This document shows positions 27,301 through 38,263 of a stretch of DNA of 42,054 nucleotides, piece by piece. A program made the translations under genes and the position numbers. The number at the start of each line of letters is the position of its first letter. Positions within the stretch are counted from its first letter, which is position 1. The stretch is from Penium margaritaceum (Eukaryota; Streptophyta; Zygnematophyceae; Desmidiales; Peniaceae), in contig SZWC01003601.1 in the NCBI GenBank assembly GCA_023375785.1, forward strand, positions 79,723 through 121,776, read 5' to 3'. Under the pieces are notes generated by a model that saw only the letters and a program-made list of their open reading frames with translations, searched no databases and had not been told where the DNA came from.

Positions 27301-28151
27301 CCTTCTAATTGTGTCTCCTTCCATGGAGGCCGTGAAGGAGGCCGTGGAGGTCCTCTAGACCGCCTATAGGATGAAGGACCTTGGTCCTGCAGCGGTGTTT
27401 CTTGGCATGGAGATTGTGCAAGACCGCAGACGTCCGACACTACAATTGGATAAGGTCCGATATGCACGTGTTGTGGGAAAGCGCTTCAGTGACCTCCTTG
27501 GCGAAGTGCCCATGGTCTCTACACCTCTCACACCTGACGGGCAGGATGCCCTAAAGGTGGATGATCCCAAACACCAGGGGGAGACAGTGGATGTGACCTT
27601 GTACCTCCGTCTCATCAGATCTCTGATGTAAGTGGCCATTACCACACGCCCCGATATCGCCTTCGCCGTCAACCTCCTTGCAGAGTTTTTTCAGGCTCCA
27701 CGCATTAGAGCCCTTCATGCGGCTGTGCGAGTGGTGCCGTACATGGTCTCCACACCGTACCTTGGACTCTGCTTGCGTCGGCAGTGTTCGGTGGTTCTTG
27801 ACGGCTACACCGACAGCGACTGGACGCAGTGGCACCGACTACGTGTTCCTGCTCGGTGGTACCATTGTGTCCTGGTGCAGTGGGAAGCAGGGCTGCATTG
27901 CACGTAGCTCATCAGAGGCAGAGTATGCTGCTTTGGGTATAGGGGCTACTGAGGCAGTGTGGCTGCAGTGCCTGTTCCTTGAGCTGGGTCAGTCATTACC
28001 CGCCATTGTGTTTCATTGTGTCAACCGGAGTGCCCTTGCCATTGCGAAGAACTCTGGTGTCTTTCACGCTTGCACGAAGCAAATTGCGGTTGAGCATCAC
28101 TTTGTGCGTAGTCTGGTGGAGCGACACGTGATTTCTATCACATGGATGACA
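24360..28151 (+). pseudogene. Copia-B protease-integrase-RT-RNase H, decayed
   Basis: Protease motif IIDSGATHHMT at ~24697; frameshift near 24870; then GAG-pre-integrase (HQRLIHRRLYHV, CLFCAQGK) and integrase with VHSDLLG, HSDHGCEF and VSERWNH (DDE kept), RT with QMDVNNAFLHG, LYGLKQSPRYWNQEI and YVDD at ~27290, and RNase H ending RSLVERHVISITWM. In-frame stops include TAG 25424, 25574 and 27356 (all where copia-1 has Gln or a CAG-like site), TGA 25922 and 26054 (Trp-like positions), TGA 26111, TGA 26794 and TAA 27629, plus frameshifts near 27270 and 27830. The 3' end is cut at 28151 by a minus-strand LTR. It is a close relative of copia-1 but non-functional. Confidence 0.9.
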
Positions 28152-28744
28152 TAAGGATTACACTAAGGTTCTCACGCAACTTATTTCATGGGATTTGGTG
28201 CACGTATGAGGTTGCTAGGATTGGGTAGGCGTAGCCATGGATCGTGGGAACCGTAAAAAAGTACTAGTCCCAGGTACAAGCAAGCAAGAGTCCTAGCGGG
28301 GGAGTCTCGCTCGACGAGCTCCCCATCGGCCGGCAAGCGAAGCTTGCCGTCGCTCACAAAACCTACGTGCGAAATGCTTCGCACAACCCCTAATTCGGCT
28401 CTAGGCCAAGTTTGAGTTCGAGCATGGCCTAGGCCTGTCTGCGATGCCCCTGTTCCATGTTTGGGACTATTCTAGGTCCAGTTCCACAAGTAGCATCATA
28501 TGTCATGACAGGAATCAGAGACTAAACTAGGTAAGCAGAGCGTAAGCCAGGACGGCCTCATGAAACTGGAGCAATGCTGAAACATGAGGGAGACGAGGAC
28601 AGAAGAGATAGTGTGGAAGCGTGGGGTGCTCGCTCGCTGGTGGTGCACGTGCTCACTGTGCGTCGCCTCCACTCTCTGAGTCAGCATGCCCTGCACACTC
28701 ATGGACACAACAGTGTCGCAAATATGTATAGATGAGAATTAACA
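28152..28744 (-). repeat. 3' LTR of the minus-strand element
   Basis: Direct repeat of 39815-40408. On the minus strand it starts TGTTAA and ends CCTTA. The TTA at 28739-28741 supplies the TAA stop of the pol frame. Confidence 0.92.
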
Positions 28745-29779
28745 TGTCCCCTTGGCCATGAGTGTGTAGGGTGTGCAGCCAATGTGATGCAGTTGGAGCT
28801 GAAGTGCAGAGGAGGGGAGGGCTTTGTTGAGGAAATCTGCCAGCTGAGCATCACCGCGGATGCGAAGGACTTGCACCGCACCGGCTTCAACTGCTTCTCG
28901 CGCAAAATGGTATTCTACGCCGATGTGCTTTGTGTGTGGGTGCAACACACCATCATTCTCGGCAATGCGGCATGCGGCAGAGCTGTCACTATGCAGAGGC
29001 ACAACAGATGTAGTTAAACCCAACTCTTCAAGCAGTCGTGCCACCCAAATTCCCTCACACGCTGCTTCACCCAGAGCCATGTATTCTGCCTCAGCCACAC
29101 TGCGTGCCACACACGACTGTTTTGCACTGCGCCATGACATAGCGGTGCCCCACATGCGAAACACATATCCACCACGACTACGGGCTTGACGATCACGTGC
29201 ATAGTCACTGTCACATAACCCTTCCAACATGGGACCCGGTGAGGGAGCAAAGACCAAACCAAAGCCAACAGTGTCTAGCACGTAGCACACCAACTTAAAC
29301 AATGCTTTGAGATACGTGGTGCATGGCTGCTGGCCGAACTGAGCTAGCACGTTGACTGCACATGATATGTCCGAGCGTGTGGTGGATTCAAGGTAAGAGA
29401 GACTGCCAGTGATCTGTCGGTACAGGGTAGGGTCACAATCCGGTCCGTAGTCGGTGGTGCGCGTGTCCAGAAGGTGGGCATACACATCGGGGCTCATGGG
29501 TGAGTGCTGCAGTGGGAGATGCTGCACGAGATGCTGGAAGCGTGTAGTGAGATGTGCCAAAAACCGTCCTTGATGCAATGTGAGAGTGCGTGCAGTCCTG
29601 TCTCTGGTAATTGCCATTTCCAAGAAATTGCTGGCTTCCTCCAAGTCAGTCATGGTGTAGTGCTGGGTGAGCAGTTCCTTTGTGAGTGTGATGAGTGAGA
29701 GAGATGGGGACAGGATCAAAAGGTCATCAACATAGACCAGGAGACTACTGGCACACCTGTGTCCTAGCGGATGAAGCAA
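28739..29779 (-). pseudogene. RT C-terminus and RNase H, minus-strand element
   Basis: 346 codons on the minus strand: SSLLVYVDDLLILSPS (YVDD box, bases 29723-29737), LEMAITRDRTARTLTLHQ, ITGSLSYLESTTRSDI, RNase H with CDSDYARDRQARSRGGYVF, SCVARSVAEAEYMALGEA, LHSDSSAACRIAENDGV, HTKHIGVEYHFARE and LADFLNKAL, ending TAA in the LTR. The longest intact piece of this element. It is separated from upstream RT by a frameshift and a TAG near 29765. Confidence 0.9.
28745..28755 (-). promoter_or_regulatory. Polypurine tract of the minus-strand element
   Basis: On the minus strand CCAAGGGGACA lies immediately before the LTR start TGTTAA. It overlaps the last pol codons. Confidence 0.65.
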
Positions 29780-30177
29780 GATGGATCACACACGCTCTGG
29801 ATGAAGCCACCAGTCTCTAGGGTGCTGCTGATCTCTTTGTTCCAGCACCTAGGTGCTTGCTTGAGCCCGTAGAGGGATTTGAGCAACAACCACACGCGTT
29901 CAGTGCCGTCATCAAAGCCTTCTGGTTGTGTCACATACAACTCCTCCTCCAGAGGACCATTGAGAAAAGCATTTTTTACATCCATTTGATGAAGGTCCCA
30001 GTCTTCATGTGCAGCCACAGATAACAATGCACGACTGGTGCCATACTTCCCAACTGGAGCATAGGTGTCAGTGAAATCTTGTCCTGGTATCTGGTGGAAT
30101 CCCTTTGCTACCAATCTGGCTTTGTATTTTTCAATCATACCCACCAAATTCCTTTTGAGCTTGAACACCCACTTCAC
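29764..30177 (-). pseudogene. RT N-terminal part, minus-strand element
   Basis: 137 codons: MKWVFKLKRNLVGMIEKYKA, KGFHQIPGQDFTDTYAPVGK, HQMDVKNAFLNGPLEEELYV and LKSLYGLKQAPRCWNKEI, then CDPSCFIR and a TAG. It directly continues the integrase frame by a one-base shift at ~30177, where PPGR is followed by KAIDVKWVF. Confidence 0.9.
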
Positions 30178-31950
30178 ATCAATGGCCTTCGACCAGGTGG
30201 GAGGGGAACAATTTCAAACACTTTGTGATCAAGTAGGGCGTTGATTACTGCAACCATAGCCTTTTCCCGCTCTACTACATCAATGAGCCCCCTCGCCTCA
30301 GTCAGGGTCAGGGGTTCGACAACATCATGGTTAGTGCTTCCAGTCACATGATAGAATTGTCTGTATTTGACACGGGGAATATCCCACAGGGCTCGCCGTT
30401 GAGGCTCTGGAGCATGCGGTGCTGGTCTGTCAGTACTTACAGGTGGGAGTTGGTCTGTCAATCCAGGGGGTGACTGGGGTGCACTGGACTCAGTGCTAGC
30501 CTGATCTGATGGTGTGAGGAGATCCTCTGGGACGGAGTTTTTGCCTCCCTTTTCCTGCTGGCCAGTGTGTGTTGGGACTGTTGCTTCACGTGAGACAAAG
30601 ACGGGCACGCTCACATAGTGAGGGTAGTGCTCCGGTGGTGTCAGATTAGGCACATGTCTCAGTGTGCGAAACTGTTTGTAGGGCATGTGCTCCAGGAATG
30701 AGGCATCTCGGCTTTCAAGAAAAGCATGACTGGTGGGGTCCCAAAACCGCCACGCCTTTGAGGTGTGAGACACCCCCAAAAATACGCACCACCGCCCTCG
30801 AGGGCTGAGTTTATGGTCTCCTTGTGGCCTGGCAAACGAGACACATGCCATGGTTCCCCATACTCTTGCGGGGCGAAGGTCCGCCTTTTCCTTAAACCAC
30901 CACTCCCAAAGGGTGACTGACTTGGATAATGGACCCTGTGGGATCCGGTTCCACACCCAGGTGACGTACTTAAATGCCTCTTCCCAAAACCCAAAAGACA
31001 GACCCGACTCGGTGAGCATAGTGCGTAATGCGTCACCCAAGGTTCTGTGCCATTTCTCTGCCACCCCGTTCTGCTGTGGAGTGTACGGTACAGTGGTTTG
31101 ATGTTCTATCCCTTGTGCCTTGGAAACTGTTGTTAGGAAACCCATGAACTCCCCACCTCTGTCGGTACGCAGTTTCATCAGTTTGCAGTTTTTCTGACGC
31201 TCTGCAAGGGGAATCCATTCAGTGATAGCCTGTTGGGTTTCTGATTTGGATTTGAGCAGAAAAGCCCAACGGAACTGACTGAAGTCATCTGTCAATGTCA
31301 GAATGTATTGTGATCCGTACTGGACAGAAGGCATGGGCATCGGTCCTGTGAGGTCAGCATGGACTAGTTCAAGTGGTGTTGTGCTGTCTCTTACTGACTT
31401 TGGGAACATCTGTCTGTGAGCCTTGCCCTCATGGCATTCGAGGCATGCGTCTGCTTTGAGACCATGTAGACAGTCTTCTGGACTCAGTCCATGTGCAGAT
31501 GAGTGTTTCAACATGACAGTGATGAGGTCTGTGTGAACGTGTGCTAAACGACGATGCAAAAGTTCTGTGTGCTGTGCATCAGTGGCTGTCATGATGTGTG
31601 CTTGTGGACGTTGGGAGTGTGTGGAAACAAGGTGGAAATGGGTCAGACGGTAGAGTATATCGGCATGCAATGGCCCATCGACCAACAGAGCACCAGCAAC
31701 ATCAAAGAGCATGCAATGCTGCTTTTGCGTTACTGTGGACATGTTAGCCTGGCGGTCAAGTTGTCCTCCCGACAACAAGTTCACTTTCAACTTTAGCAAA
31801 TACAACACATTGGTCAGCCAGATCACCTCGCCAGGAGCCTGCAGTGCCACAGTGCCCACACCCTCAACTGCCAATATTTCCCCTGAGCCAGTTTTCACTC
31901 CCTCAACATCATGCTTGGCATACAAGGACACAAACAGCGACCTGTGCGGT
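30174..31950 (-). pseudogene. Protease end and integrase, minus-strand element
   Basis: Long open frame on the minus strand. It starts inside the protease (TGSGEILAVEGVGTVAL, then WLTNVLYLLKLKVNLLSGGQ), followed by the zinc motif (ELLHRRLAHVHTDL, CLECHEGK), integrase core with VHADLTGP, RTDRGGEFMG and VAEKWHRT (DDE all present), TPQQNG, YVTWVWNRIPQGP, the VFLGVSHTSKAWRFWDP block and a Pro-rich linker. The protease catalytic part is in another frame, so a frameshift lies near 31950. Confidence 0.88.
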
Positions 31951-32915
31951 GACGTGGTGCGAAACAGCAGTATCAAACAGCCATTCATGCCAAGGCAGCG
32001 TGTGTGATATCGTGACATGCGTGTGAGCAAGTCGCTGACCTGACCCCTATGGTGTGGCTATGGGCTTGGGAGGCTGTAGCTCCATGGGTGTCGTCCAGCC
32101 GATGGGTGGTGTTGCATACGGTTGTTGTGTGTCTGCCAACTCGGTGTACACGCGCTGTGCCCATGCCGGCGCGAGTACATGGGTGGTGGAGTTGGGCGGC
32201 ACGTAGTACGGTCCCTGATACAACGACAATGATCCCTGGGCCATGTGGGGCATCGCCGGCGGCTGCAGTGCGAGAGGCCCAAAGGTGGTTGCACCAAACG
32301 GGGTAGGAGTACGTGGTCCCATAGGAGCCTGAGTCGACCAGGCTGGTGGGTACAGCTGCTGGCCCAGGTCTGGGCGGGAGATCGGTGAGAACTACTGCTG
32401 CTGAGCTGGCGGGGTCATGAGGCGCTGAAGCTCTGGGCATGCTCTCCAGAAGTGGCCCGCCTCTCCGCAGTAGTTTCAGGTGTGTCCTCCTGTGCCCCGT
32501 CCCCGACCTCGCCCTCCGCCAGCATGTTCTCCTCTTCCCCCTCCACCTCCGCCACTCCCATGTCCAGTGCCTGTGGATGCACTGGACCGTGCCTGATGTG
32601 CAAATGCGCTAGGTGTAGAGGTATCAGCTTCGCGTGCTTCCCCTCGCAGAATGTCTTCGTAATAGCGAAGTTCCTCAAAGACCTCGGCTAAATCTTTGCT
32701 TTCTATGTCAGTGACACGGAGCCGGCGTAGAAGGGTCCACCGAAACACCCTGTATGGTTCTCCCAAGTGCAGAAGGACCGGATCTAGCCACTCTAACACG
32801 GAACAAGGGGCTCCAAGTCCCAAGATGCGACAACGGATGTCCATCTCTGCATCCAATTACTCTGCGATGGGTGCCAAGGCTTTGGGTACAGCCCCCGCAG
32901 CCTGTCACACAGGGC
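31951..32915 (-). pseudogene. Gag C-terminal half and protease start, minus-strand element
   Basis: One minus-strand frame from ~32856 reads IRCRILGLGAPCSVLEWLDP, ELRYYEDILRGEAREAD, a Gly/Arg-rich tract, then a zinc knuckle NYCGEAGHFWRAC whose first Cys codon is the stop TGA at 32476-32478. It continues through TAG at 32392-32394 (after QQQ) and TAG at 32047-32049, then the protease-like FDTAVSHHVT (DTGA-type site degraded to DTAV) at ~31966. The nested element cuts the frame at 32916, next to a region reading ALCDRLRGL in another frame. Confidence 0.8.
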
Positions 32916-32920
32916 GATTA
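32916..32920. repeat. Target-site duplication GATTA, left copy
   Basis: Precedes the nested 5' LTR and recurs at 38955-38959 after its 3' LTR. The flanking gag sequence resumes right after it. Confidence 0.88.
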
Positions 32921-33660
32921 TTGGGAATAGGGCCATCTGGCTGAGTTTCAGGTCCACAGGAACAAGTTCCAGGAAACTACCAGATGCCTGCTCCAATCGT
33001 CAATCTGAATTCACCATTGCAAAGATCAGGTGGAAAATTGTCTACGGTCCAAGTTTCAGGTCGATCCAACGGTTGGATCGGGAGATAATGAATTTCCGAA
33101 GTTTCTGGGGTCATGGACCGCCGATATCTGGGTGACCATAGGTGACGACTCCATGCCTTAGCCTGAGAAGAGAAAAACGCAAGAGGTCGAGGCTCAAGAC
33201 TTGATGGGAGAAATATACTAAAAGGTCCTTGGTCTTAGGATTGCCTTGTCAGAGTGTGCTGACTAGGGTAAATGTACCTTTCCTTCCTTTTTAGGCGAGG
33301 TGAGATCCTTGTGTGCTATCCATGGACACATGGCAATTCTCCATGGGATTGTGGGTTATGTGACCACTAGGAGTGAGCCATAAGAGCATTCTCTAGCTCT
33401 TTAGGTCGTGTGTGATTGGTCAGCATGATTGCTAGGCTGATTTCCTCTCTTGTGTGAGATTGTGGACTCTAGTGTGTGAGCCTTAGCCTCCACGGCTAAG
33501 TGGTGTGCCTTGTGAGAGGGCTGACTTGTCCAAGCTCTAGCACTATATGTACTCCATCATTTTGAGTGATTTAACAACCATTCTTCAACAAAAAGGATGC
33601 CCTTTCAGTCCCACATGCTCGCAGATCCAAGGCACCCTCTCTCCTCCAGATCCAACATTT
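32921..33660 (+). repeat. Nested element 5' LTR
   Basis: Direct repeat of 38264-38954, starting TTGGGAATAGGGCC and ending CCAACATT next to the PBS. It carries TATATGTA near 33544 as a likely TATA box and ~50 bp absent from the 3' copy. The ends are not canonical TG...CA; the boundaries rest on the GATTA duplication. Confidence 0.88.
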
Positions 33661-33672
33661 GGTATCAGAGCC
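33661..33672 (+). promoter_or_regulatory. Primer-binding site, nested element
   Basis: TGGTATCAGAGC directly follows the 5' LTR. Confidence 0.92.
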
Positions 33673-34304
33673 AAGTTCTGCCAGTTTTAGCCAGCACAGA
33701 TCGTCATTTTGAGAGGGATAATTTAGGATCAAACCTTGAAGAAATGTGACAATTGACCACTGGATCTTCAAGATCGCAAGACAAGCTTTATAACAAGCCA
33801 AAGATTGCAAAGATCCAACGGTCGAATTGAGAGTTATGCTCAAAACAAGGTCAGTCAGGGCTACACTCTTCTCTGTGACTAAGACTGTCGCGTTGTGATG
33901 ACCATAACTCTCTTGTTTCTTCGTCAAATTTAAAAATTGGCACATGCGAAGTGTATTATTTTTTCTAAGCTTTCCATTGGTGAAAAAATATCTTCATTCC
34001 ATCGATTCGTTTGGGAGAAACGCCGTTTACAAGCTGGCTGATCTGAGTTGGAGTAGGAGTAGAAACATACCCTGTTTTCACGAAGGCATACCTTTCGAAA
34101 TCCCCTAATGATGGACCTGTTTTATAGGTCGATCCAAAATATTTTGAGCTGAATTTTCCAGTGGTGGGCTCATTGTTTCCAAATTCCCAGTCTTCTGGCA
34201 TCTACAGTCTATTTTCTGTCAAACAGATTTTTGGCAGAAGCAGCAGCAGAAGCAAGGGTAGCGCCGCCACCCAAGGGCAGCGGTGAGCATCATCAAAGCT
34301 AAAA
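33673..34304 (+). other. Leader of the nested element
   Basis: About 630 bp between PBS and gag ATG without a plausible coding frame. AT-richer than the rest of the window, and unlike the other leaders it has almost no CAG tract. Nothing further recognised. Confidence 0.6.
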
Positions 34305-35435
34305 ATGGCAGTAGTAGGCATTGTGACAGCAGCCCAGCCGTTGGAGAGGCTAGAGGGACGCGCCAATTTCACGTTTTGGAAGATCCGTACCCGTCTCCTT
34401 TTGGAGGAGAGGGGCTTGTGGGAGGTGGTGAGCGGTGACGAGTCAGCTCCATATCCGCAAGCAACAGGAATCACCACAGCACAGGTGGTGGCGGGGATGA
34501 CGCTGCAGAAGGGTGCAGCAGATGTAGGTTCATCTGCAGGTGCACCAGTGGTATATGAGGAGTGGAAGAAGGGCAGGCAAGCCTACAGGTTGCTTGCCAA
34601 CACTATCTCCAACCCGCATCTTCAGTACGTGAGTGACAAGGCTACTCCAAAGGAGGGATGGGACACGTTGTGTAAGAAGTATGAGAGCAAGGACCCTCCA
34701 TTCCTCATGCTCTTGGAGGAAAAGATGATGGCGTTGAAAATTCAGGGTGGTGAAGGGATGGAGGCGTACCTGGACAGGGCAAAGGAGCTGGAATAGTAGC
34801 TGAGAGCGGCCGACAACCCTGTGGAAGAGACACGCTTCATCCTCCTTTTGTTGAGGGGACTCCCAACTAGCTACGACATGATACAAGAGACACTGGAGTA
34901 TTAGCCAAATCTCAACCTTGACTTCATCTGCACACACCTGGTGCAGGTGGAATTGCGTCGTAATGCAAGAAAGTGCAATGGTGGCGGCAGCAATGAAGCA
35001 GCTTTTGTGGCCACGAGCTCACGCAACCAGCAACAACAACTGCAGTCTAAGCAGCAGAGAGGCAAGAAGAAAGGCAAGTGCCACTACTACCAGAAAGAGG
35101 GGCACTACAAGAAAGAGTGCTTCAAGTTCAAGAGGGACCAAGGAGCAACAGTGGCAGCAGCAGCAAAAGCAGCAGTCTCCACAACAGAACCAGCAGCAGT
35201 CACAGAAGTGTCAACAACAGTAGCAGCAGAACCGGTGCGTGTTGGATTCCAGCTCCACTCAGTCTCCTCTCTCACCAACACAAGACTGTGCATCGTCTTT
35301 AACGATGACTATGGCTACATCCTCAACAAGGAAACTGGAGAGGAGTTGGCCAGGTCGGTGAAGGAGGGTGACATGTACCGCCTGCTGGGGGCAACTAAGA
35401 TGCCACATGAGCAGAGTCTTGCAATAGTGATGTAG
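34305..35435 (+). pseudogene. Nested element gag
   Basis: ATG 34305 opens MAVVGIVTAAQPLERLEGRA then FTFWKIRTRLLLEERGLWEV, a typical plant copia Gag start, followed by EEWKKGRQAYRLLANTI and EGWDTLCKKYESK. The frame runs without frameshift to 35435, broken only by TAG at 34794, 34797, 34902 and 35433. The zinc knuckle reads CHYYQKEGHYKKEC: its second Cys is Tyr. Downstream the frame goes from an Ala/Thr linker straight to HSVSSLTNTRLCIVF, the end of the protease region, so the DSGA active-site part is deleted. Confidence 0.88.
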
Positions 35436-38241
35436 GCAACGAATGGTGAGATCTGGCATGCACGCTACGGCCACATCGGCATGCGTGCTACGGCCACATC
35501 GGTATGCGCGCCTTGCAACAGCTTCAAGCGAAGTAGATGGTATGTGACTTACCCACCATCTCCAACTTTGAGTAGCACTTATGCATCGGCTGTTTGGAGG
35601 GGAAGCAGTATCGCGAGGCGTTCTCTGGAGCAGGAGAACGTGCGAAGGAGGTGCTGGAGATGGTCCACACAGACTTGTGTGGCCTGATGCAGACCCAGAG
35701 CTTTGGAGGCTCTGGGTATTTTCTGACCTTCATTGATGATTTCAACTGTTACACTGCTATGTACTTCCTTTCTTCCAAGGACCAGTGCTTTGACAGGTTC
35801 AAGGAGTTCAAGGCAATGGCGGAGAACAAGGTTGGCTAGAAAATCAAGGCGCTGCGTAGCGACCGTGGTGGAGAGTACCTGAGCAAGGAGTTCCAGGACT
35901 ACCTCGCAACAGCTGGCATCAAGGCACAGCGTACTCGCCGCAACAGAACGGTGTAGCAGAACGCGCCAACCGCACCATCGTTGAGCCGGCGTGCTCCATG
36001 CTGCACGTGGCTTGGCTGACATACGACTTTTGGGCCAAAGCAGTGACCACTGTGGTGTACATAAAGAACTGTAGTCCCACTAAGGCGCTAGAGCAGATGA
36101 CGACGTACGAGGCGTGGTTCGGCAAGAAGCCGAGCGTGGGTCATCTCTGAGCGTTTGGCAGCCTGGCGCACATGCATGTACCCAAGGAGAAGTGGCAGAA
36201 ATGGGACACGAAGAGCACGCAATTGTTGATGATCGGCTATGATGTGGCCAGCAAGGCATATCGTCTCTATGAGAGGGATACTGGCAACGTCATCATTTCC
36301 AAGAGTTTTGTCTTCAACGAAGGTAACGTCATCGGCACCAACATCATTTTTTAAGAGACAGCAGAATTAGCAACTGACGAGGCAGTGGGAGCAAAAATCC
36401 ATCCTGATCCAGTCTCTCCTGATCCTTCCTCTAGTGTGACAGTGGGAGAACCAGTCTACTCTCCCATGTCTGATGCAGCAGATACAACGGCCTCATCGGC
36501 AAAAGCAGAGGAAGGATATGCAGCACCACCAGCAGAAATAGTTGTGCCAGTAGCACCGCGTTAGCCGCCCGCAAACGCTCCAGCACCAGGTCACAGGTAC
36601 CCTCTTAGGGTGCGCTACAAGCCTGGTGTGCGCGGCCATTTATGGATGCTACACAAACTAGAATATATGAACGTCATAGTTGCAGCAGATTAAGATGAAC
36701 CAACATCATACAAGGAGGCCATGGCTGTACCAGATGCAGCAGATTGGGTGCAAGCTGTGTAGCAAGAGATACAGTCGCAGCTAGACAACGACACGTGGGA
36801 GCTGACTCAGCGTCCACCTGGACGCAAGGTGATCAAGTGCAAGTGGGTGTTCAGGAAAAAGCGGGGAGCAGATGGCAACCTAGAAAAATACAAGGCGAGG
36901 CTGGGCGCCAAGGGCTACTCGCAACAGGAGGGCAACGACTACACAGAAACCTTTGTCCATGTTGCAAAGTTTGTCTTTGTGCGCATGCTCCTCTCTTATG
37001 AAGTAGCTGAGGACTTTGAGGTTCACCACATGGATGTCAACACGACATTCTTGAATGGTGACTTAGAGGAGGAGATCTACATGGAGCAGCGAGAGGGGTT
37101 CGTCATGGATAGCCAGGAGCACCTGGTTTGTAAGCTGTAGAAGTCATCGTACGACCTTAAGCAAGCGTCGTGTGCTTGGAGCCAGAAGTTGGATGCAGCG
37201 CTGCACTCCATGGGGTTCGAGCGTAGCGAGTGTGACTACAGTGTCTATCGCCGGCAGGATGTGTATGAGATCCTCATGATCATTGTCTCTGTGGATGACA
37301 TGCTCCTCCTTTCCAACAGCATGTCTGCACTGTAGGAGTTCAAGGAGGCCATGCAGGAGCGCTTCCAGATGTCTGATCTCGGGGAGGCGTCATACTTCCT
37401 CGGCATCCAGATCACGCGTGACCACAAATCACGCTCTCTCTCGCTGCAGCAAAATCGTTACATCAAGGATGTCTTGTAGTGGTTTGGCATGGCAAAGGCC
37501 AAACCCATCTGCACGCCGTTGAAGATGTGGGAGTAGCTCGTGAGCTTCAATGGAGAAGCAGATGCAGCTGAGCGGCAGAAGTACCAGAGCGCCGTCGGCA
37601 GTCTCATGTACCTGATGGTGGCAACCAGGCCAGACCTCGCACGGGTTGTGAGCGGTGTGAGCCAGCACATGGCTAACACCGGACCTAAGCACCACAAGGC
37701 AGTGAAGCGGATCTTCCGCTACCTTGCCGGAACTGTCAACATCGGCATTACCTACAGCGGTAGCAACAACAGCATCATCGGCTACACAGACGCAGATTGG
37801 ACTTCAAACCATGAGGGCCGCGAGTCCATCTCTAGACATGTGTTCCTCATGAATGGCGGAGCCATCAGCTGGTGCAGCAAGCGACAGGTGGTCGTGGCCA
37901 CCTCAAGCACGGAAGTTGAGTACATCTCTCTGAGCTTTGGAGCCAAGGAAGCAATTTTGGCTTCAACGTCTCATGGCGGAGATGAGTGGGAGTGTAGCAA
38001 GTCCAGTTCCCATCCGCATTGATAACCTGAGCACAATCGCACTCGCCAAAAACCTCGAGCACCATACTCGTACCAAGCACATCGACATCGCTTTTCACTT
38101 CATCAGGCACATGGTGCAGGAAGGTACTATCAAGCTGGAGTTCACTCCAACCAGCAAGCAGAGCGCTGATTTCTGTACCAAGCCAGTGACTCGTGAGAAG
38201 CAGCAGTTCTACATGAAGGCATGTGGTCTCAGCCCACTCTG
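35436..38241 (+). pseudogene. Nested element integrase-RT-RNase H
   Basis: Pre-integrase IWHARYGHIGMR, integrase VHTDLCG, RSDRGGEY and VAERANR (with ~10 bp lost before PQQNG at ~35937), RT KWVFRKKRGADGNLEKYKAR, HHMDVNTTFLNGDLEEEIYM, LKQASCAWSQKL and SVDD at ~37290 (Ser in place of the usual Tyr), RNase H YTDADWTSNHEGRESISRHV, ATSSTEVEYISLSFGAKEAI, then a one-T insertion near 37955 and KHIDIAFHFIRHM to TKPV. In-frame stops: TAG 35534, 35573, 35837, 36562, 36760, 37138, 37333, 37477, 37534; TGA 36148 (Arg-like position); TAA 36352 and 36691. Non-functional. Confidence 0.9.
35457..35502 (+). repeat. 23-bp tandem duplication causing a frameshift
   Basis: 35457-35479 and 35480-35502 are two 23-bp units starting CATGC and ending CCACATCGG, differing at two bases. 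They duplicate part of the ARYGHIGM zinc motif of the pre-integrase domain and shift the frame by two bases. Confidence 0.92.
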
Positions 38242-38249
38242 ACTGCGGC

Positions 38250-38263
38250 AAAGTGGGAGATTT
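38250..38263 (+). promoter_or_regulatory. Polypurine tract, nested element
   Basis: AAAGTGGGAGATTT immediately before the 3' LTR, the common plant copia form and unlike the CATGGGGGAG type of the other families here. Confidence 0.75.

Noticed and set aside
22785..28151. Copia-B as a functional element
   Set aside because: At least ten in-frame stops and several frameshifts; no LTR or PBS found.
34305..38241. TAG as a reassigned glutamine codon (alternative genetic code)
   Set aside because: Copia-1 gag and pol, ~1900 codons with many CAG, contain no in-frame TAG or TAA, and the host ARM gene has none in ~900 codons. The TAGs occur only in copies that also carry frameshifts, so mutation is the simpler explanation.
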